The position numbers and the translations under genes were made by a program. Below the pieces are notes generated by a model. It searched no databases, was not told where the DNA came from, and worked only from the letters and a program-made list of their open reading frames with translations. Shown here one piece after another: positions 59,425-64,000 of a stretch of 64,000 nt of DNA; the stretch's first letter is position 1; each line of letters begins with the position of its first letter. This DNA is from Diploscapter coronatus. Taxonomy: Eukaryota > Nematoda > Chromadorea > Rhabditida > Rhabditidae. The stretch spans positions 24,203,201 through 24,267,200 of the forward strand of contig OZ038422.1 of the NCBI GenBank assembly GCA_964036155.1. Direction: 5' to 3'.

Positions 59425-62400
59425 TCACAGTTTGGCCTTTTTGTAACTATCCAACTCGGGATTATTTGCCTTCATCGTTGTCGTTTCGGTCACCGGGGTT
59501 TTCGAAGTCTCGCGACGCTCGGTTTTCATTGCATGCGGTGCGGTATTGCCATTGTGGTTTCCAAGGGGCTTTCTGAAATATCTCCTGGCCTTTAGACGTT
59601 CAAGTAATTTTAGATATCATTGAAATAATGCACGATTTTTTAAAGTTGGTTTCAAAAATTTCTAAATGATTGAAGATTTGATCGACTGCTATGTTTCTTA
59701 GAACGGGATTTATCAGAAAAGATAAACTAACTTTGCGGAACTACCGTATCCTCCAATATCAACCGATAACTCGATATTCTTCGGGTACTGATAATCGTTG
59801 TAATTGCCGTAACTGCTTGGAGCGTTGTCATTGGTTCCATAACTGCTATAGCTCGTTGGCGTTCCATAGCCGTAGTTGTTCGAATAATTATTTGTTAGGG
59901 GCTGAGATTGGGTCTGCTAAAGTTAAATTGATGATGAGCAAAAGGCTATTTAACCCCGAGAAAAGTTGATCTCAACATTCACTTGATTAGCTAAACTCGA
60001 AAAGGACAAGAGAATAACGACATCTTCATCGAAATTTTTGATCGATGAAGATCAAGTTTGAAACTTATGAAATGTGGTATCTTGCCTGTTGATTATTCGT
60101 GGAGTAGGAGCTGTAAGTCATAGGCTGTTGAGGCATCGAATTCGACGAAGTACTACCCCAATCTTGAGTGTTGCCATAACCCTAAAGTTAAGTCTTATTT
60201 TTTTAAAAAATCTTTTATCGATCAGGCACCTGATAGCTCTGGCTATTGTCCGGCATTGAGCTAGCATAATTTCCAGAATTTGACGTTCCATAGTTAGCAA
60301 CATTTTGATTCTGATTCTGATTTTGGTTTTGGTTTTGGTTTTGAGTAGAGTAGGAATTGTAAGTCATATCGGCAGGCTGAGTATTGACTGGATAGACAGC
60401 ATAGGTGATTCCTTGGTTGTTAGATGAACCGTAGGAGCCCTAAAGTTCGAATTACGCTTAGGGACCGCAAACTCCGCTCCTTTGCATTTTTCGTTTTGCT
60501 CAAAAGTGATTATTGAAAAGCTCAAAAATGGAAAGCAAGTCCCCTTCAAAATTGCTACCAGAACCGATGAATCGCCTATAGAAATGGTTGTTCATCCAAA
60601 GATCTCGTCAAAAAGTGCACGTACACTCAAGATAATTACCGGTGTAGAAGTGACAATTTTGTACGTTTAGCTGGCCGGTTTTGACCAATTCACTCGGTTA
60701 AAAATGATTTCGATTTTATTTTTTCCCCACAAATGACTTAGTTATGTCGTGTTTGATTGTTTAGAGTTGAAAATTCAAGAAAATTATAAACCATTTGCAG
60801 CCCCTAAATTTGCTATGAACAAACGTTCGAAAATAAATTAGTAGTGCTTTGATATCTTCAAAACGATGTACCTGTGAAGTACCATAGTTGTTCGGTTGCT
60901 GTTGAGATGATCCATAGTTATTCGCATATCCTTGGTAGCTATTGTAGGTGCTAGTTTGAGGTTGATAGGAATCCTGCGTATTGTATCCACTGTAAGCGTT
61001 GTAGTTTTCTCCACTCGAACTCGAGGTTGGCACATAGGAACTATAGACTGGTGCACTATTCGATGACGACTGCTGTTGGCCGTAGTAATCTCCGGAGTTT
61101 TGCGTAGTTGGAACGGAGTATGAAGTACCGTAGCCAGAGTTTTGACCGGAATCTCCGGAGTTTTGCGTAGGTGGAACGGAATATGAAGTACCGTAGCCAG
61201 AGTTTTGACCGGAATCTCCGGAGTTTTGCGTAGGTGAAACGGAGTATGAAGTACCATAGCCAGAGCTTTGACCGGAATATCCCGAGTTTTGCTGGGTTTG
61301 ATCCCCCCATCCGTTGCTCGACTGACTTGATCCGGTGTAGCCCGAGTTGTCCCAGGTCGATCCGGAGTTTTGGTTCCATGACGATCCGGTGTTTTGCGGA
61401 GCATTGTTGTTAGTGGTATCGGTGTTCCAGTTCCAATTTTTGTTGTTGTACGAGCTGTAGGAGTTTGGCTGTTGAGTTTCGTAACTTCCATAGGTGTTGG
61501 ATGAAGTTTGAACTTGTGGTTGCGGTTGTGATTGCGGTTGCGGTTGTGGTTGTTGAGAATTGTAATTGCCCCAGTCGTTCGAGTTCTGGTTGTTCGTCAT
61601 CCCAGAGGTCATCGGTGCGCCACTAATCGCTGCTCCAGAATAACTATTGTAGTTATTATTGTAGTCAGTACCGTAATCCCCGCTACTTCCAGAACTCGAT
61701 CCGTAGTTCGTGGGCTGATTTGTCTGACCAGCGTAACTCGACTCAGGACTTCCGTACGGTGCACCAGAGTAATAACCGCCCTGTTGACCATACGCCGAAG
61801 ACGATGTCTCAGGAACATAATTGTTGCTGTTGTTGTTGTCTCCACTTTGATATGATCCATAACTGCCGTATTTATTGTAGTTCTGGTTTTCTTGACTTGA
61901 CCCTTGGTAGCCACCGGCCTGGTAGGAATTAGCTTGGTAACCTCCTTGATTGTAGTTTGAAGACTCGTAGCTTCCTGGAGAGTTGATGCTTGATCCATAG
62001 CTTCCTGAGCTTGGTGCTGGTTCAGATCCCCCGCTACTTCCACCATATGGTTTCTGAAAGTGAAGTTTAAGACGAATGGAGGATACTCCTTACTTGTCCC
62101 CAAGGATCCCCATTCCCCTCGCCACCATTCTTTCCATTATTGTTGCCATATCCTCTCTGCTGATGAGTCATGTCACCACCTCCATTACCTTGGTAGAAGT
62201 CGGATCGATCGTTGTTGCCAGGGTTAGTGCCAGAAGGACCCGGCATAGGTTGAGGACCTAGAAAACATGCGCTTTAAAGAATCAAAGTGGACAGATTGAG
62301 GCTAAGAGTACAGTTAATGTAGGTTGCAATTTGGCGCAAGAATTTCTCAAAATTGTTCTTGATGATGCTTACGCTTTTGTGATTGACCTGAATAAGTCGA

Positions 62401-63054
62401 ACGAGTTTATAGAGGTCATTTTCTACTTTTGTGACGAAAATCCATTACCTGATGCCGATGAATACCCCCATCCATTGTAGTTGGCCTCTTCATTTCCCCC
62501 GACCACTTCATATCCAGCTGGAAAGCCTGCAGTCCCATAGCCAGGTGGAGGAGACACGTGCGCAGTTCCTGGTGCTGTTTGAACCCCTGAAAATTCGTCA
62601 CAAATTTGACGACATGATAAAAGTCTCTTACCAATCAGCGAACCATAGTTCTTCGTATTGCCATAAGCGTCTTCACCCCCGTACGTCTCGTAGTCGCCTC
62701 CCTTTTGACTGGTTGCACCATAGCTACCCGTTCCAGAAACGATTGCGCGACTCAGAGATGCTTGACCCTTCGGGGTGTCGACGCTACCTGAATCAAAAAA
62801 TGGAACCAATGAAGATGAATGCTGTAAAGTACCATAGCTCCCGAATACGTTACGGCCACGCGTGCCCGACGTCAACTTACCCTTCGCGTCCTCAGGCCCA
62901 CCAGGCAGTTGCGATTCGGGTCGACCTCTGTAGCCTCTGCAAAGTCGAACTTCGAGGTTTTCAGATATGTTTCAAAAGCTTCAATGCTCTGCGTGATAAG
63001 CTACTACTGAAGATGATATGTGAAATCGGAACCAAACAAAGCAAAGTTTTCCAT
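59425..63054 (-). CDS. prion-like Q/N/G/S/Y-rich protein, 793 aa
   Basis: Minus-strand exons: 63054-63008 (ATG), 62936-62881, 62787-62632, 62586-62449, 62257-62094, 62053-60872 (1182 bp), 60439-60230, 60181-60086, 59916-59732 and 59572-59425 (TGA). All phases agree. The 60085 intron uses a GC donor (CAG|GCAAGA). The product starts MENFALFGSDFTYHL and runs through RGRPESQLPGGPED into low-complexity sequence rich in Gly, Ser, Tyr, Gln and Asn (for example GGYQANSYQAGGYQGSSQE, QNQNQNQNQNQN). Three tandem 21-residue repeats occur in the large exon. The C-terminus is charged (MKTERRETSKTP, ending DSYKKAKL). No RRM, KH or zinc finger was seen. Such sequences are typical of RNA-granule or transcription-related proteins; no ortholog was recognised. 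A 93-nt intron (62880-62788) is open and in frame, so its retention is possible. Confidence 0.8.
61092..61280 (-). repeat. 63-bp tandem repeat, three copies, coding
   Basis: Units begin at 61092, 61155 and 61218 (plus-strand CCGGAGTTTTGCGTA). A fourth, more diverged unit follows. Each encodes 21 residues around TQNSGDSGQNSGYGTSYSV of the prion-like protein, so the reading frame is preserved. The high identity suggests recent expansion. Confidence 0.8.
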
Positions 63055-63182
63055 TGAATGGATTACTATATTTGTATCAATAAATAAATAAATACGTTTC
63101 AGCAACTTTCGCGGGGAATACGAGTGAATCCTCAATATTGCAATTTGCAAATTGCCCTTTTCGCTCTAAAAATTTTAAACTA

Positions 63183-63869
63183 TTACAAGGCATAAGGATC
63201 GCCCGTAGTGGACGGTCTAACGACGTAGACTGAATACGGCGCAGTGCCAATGGACCCTTGTCGATCGATCAGGCCTGAAGTTTTGACAGGAAATCAATAA
63301 ATTCCCATCCCTCTCTTCGGACTTACCGCTCTTTTGGTGATTCAAAGAGCTGACAAGCCTGCCGACTTCTTCAGCGTTCTCTTCATTCTCGCGATGCTCT
63401 TGCAGGCGGTAGTTCTAAAAATGTCGGGTTACTTCATAAAACACAATGTTGAGGGCTATTTTATCTTATCCTTCTGCGATTAGTTTCCAAATTTTCAACG
63501 CACTTGATATCACTTGATTTTCTTAGTTATACTATTTGGCCGTGAAGATCAGCTTTTAACTTGAGTAAACAATGATGTGTGCTTACCGGTCTATGCTTGA
63601 CCTTAGATCGAATTTTCGCTACAGCTGGAAAAGCCAGTGCAACCCCTTGGTTACGAGCTAGGTAGGGGCCTGAAACTCGCAATTCTTCCAGGTAAAGATG
63701 TAGCAGACCAACTTTTCCTAATACTGGATGGCAGATCGTTTAGTGGAGGTATGGTTGTAGTCGTTTTCGTTTTCGTAGAAGTTGTATTATTACTTTTCGA
63801 AGAATCTGCATGAATAAAAGCTACAAGCGATAGTGACAGAAATATCGTGTGTCGTATTTTGAACTTCAT
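63183..63869 (-). CDS. 139-aa secreted protein of unknown family
   Basis: Minus-strand exons 63869-63713 (ATG), 63669-63587, 63414-63327 and 63274-63183 (TAA). All are phase-consistent and the first intron is 43 bp. It starts with a signal peptide (MKFKIRHTIFLSLSLVAFIH), then a Ser/Thr/Lys-rich linker (SNNTTSTKTKTTTTIPP, likely glycosylated). The rest holds conserved-looking segments: YLARNQGVALAFPAVAKIRS, then NYRLQEHRENEENAEEVGRL, and finally the hydroxyl-rich end APYSVYVVRPSTTGDPYAL. There are no cysteines. The family was not recognised. The gene lies 129 bp upstream of the prion-like gene on the same strand, close enough for an operon, but this is not shown. Confidence 0.75.
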
Positions 63870-64000
63870 TCTGAAAGTTGAAATAGAAAAAAAAAAAAAG
63901 TTTCACGATTTGCAAGGGCGATATGAACTTTGAAAACTATTACTACGACGAAAATGTCAAATTCTATTAGTCATAGAAATCTTATCAGAAAGAGATATTA

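Noticed and set aside
60838..62103. Long ORFs in other frames and on the plus strand across the prion-like gene
   Set aside because: Frame shadows of a repetitive coding exon; the Q/N/G/S/Y frame is the one with consistent splice phases.
1..64000. tRNA, rRNA, snRNA, SL RNA, CRISPR or virus-derived genes
   Set aside because: Looked for characteristic motifs by eye (TTCGA loops, SL-like leaders, direct-repeat arrays, polymerase or integrase motifs) and found none convincing; small RNA genes could still be missed without a covariance-model search.

Overview
The window looks like nuclear DNA of a free-living (rhabditid-type) nematode. It is AT-rich, and its coding exons are GC-rich islands with C/G-ending codons. 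Acceptors are almost all TTTTCAG/TTTTAG, and many introns are only 40-46 bp. Several start codons sit just behind a TTTCAG-like acceptor, as expected for spliced-leader trans-splicing. The gene content also fits: transthyretin-like (TTR) proteins, an MSP-domain protein, ORAI, WASP and RAB-18. No rRNA, tRNA, CRISPR array or intact transposase gene was seen. Gene models were built by hand from exon phase; exon coordinates are in each entry.

Layout. 1.4-4.6 kb (+): 3' part of a HEAT-repeat-like gene ending Asp-Cys-Tyr, the best match being BRAT1 (Integrator/INTS11 partner). 4.9-5.0 kb (+): a 46-aa secreted peptide. 6.3-14.8 kb (+): an ORAI store-operated calcium channel plus a set of upstream exons that are phase-compatible with it. 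20.9-25.4 kb (+): a type II membrane protein with a BRICHOS domain. 26.8-29.0 kb (+): two tandem TTR-like secreted proteins. 35.3-35.9 kb (+): a 77-aa secreted peptide. 37.4-38.3 kb (-): an MSP-domain protein. About 42.1-45.3 kb (-): an incompletely resolved multi-pass membrane protein with a Pro-rich N-terminus. 49.1-51.9 kb (+): WASP (WH1, CRIB, Pro-rich, WH2, acidic tail). 52.5-53.2 kb (+): a secreted precursor whose predicted C-terminal peptide has 10 Cys in 26 residues. 54.1-55.7 kb (+): RAB-18. 57.4-59.0 kb (+): mitochondrial ribosomal protein L11. 59.4-63.1 kb (-): a 793-aa prion-like Q/N/G/S/Y-rich protein. 63.2-63.9 kb (-): a 139-aa secreted protein.

The genes do not form one pathway. 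The most interesting points are the ORAI locus, where three separate 5' modules all end in donors of the phase needed to enter the channel core and two cassette exons look mutually exclusive; the Cys-packed peptide precursor; the BRAT1-like C-terminus; and the unresolved membrane-protein gene. The long non-coding stretches (14.8-20.9, 29.0-35.3, 38.3-42.1, 45.3-49.1 kb) show only isolated low-quality ORFs and a few foldback or direct repeats.
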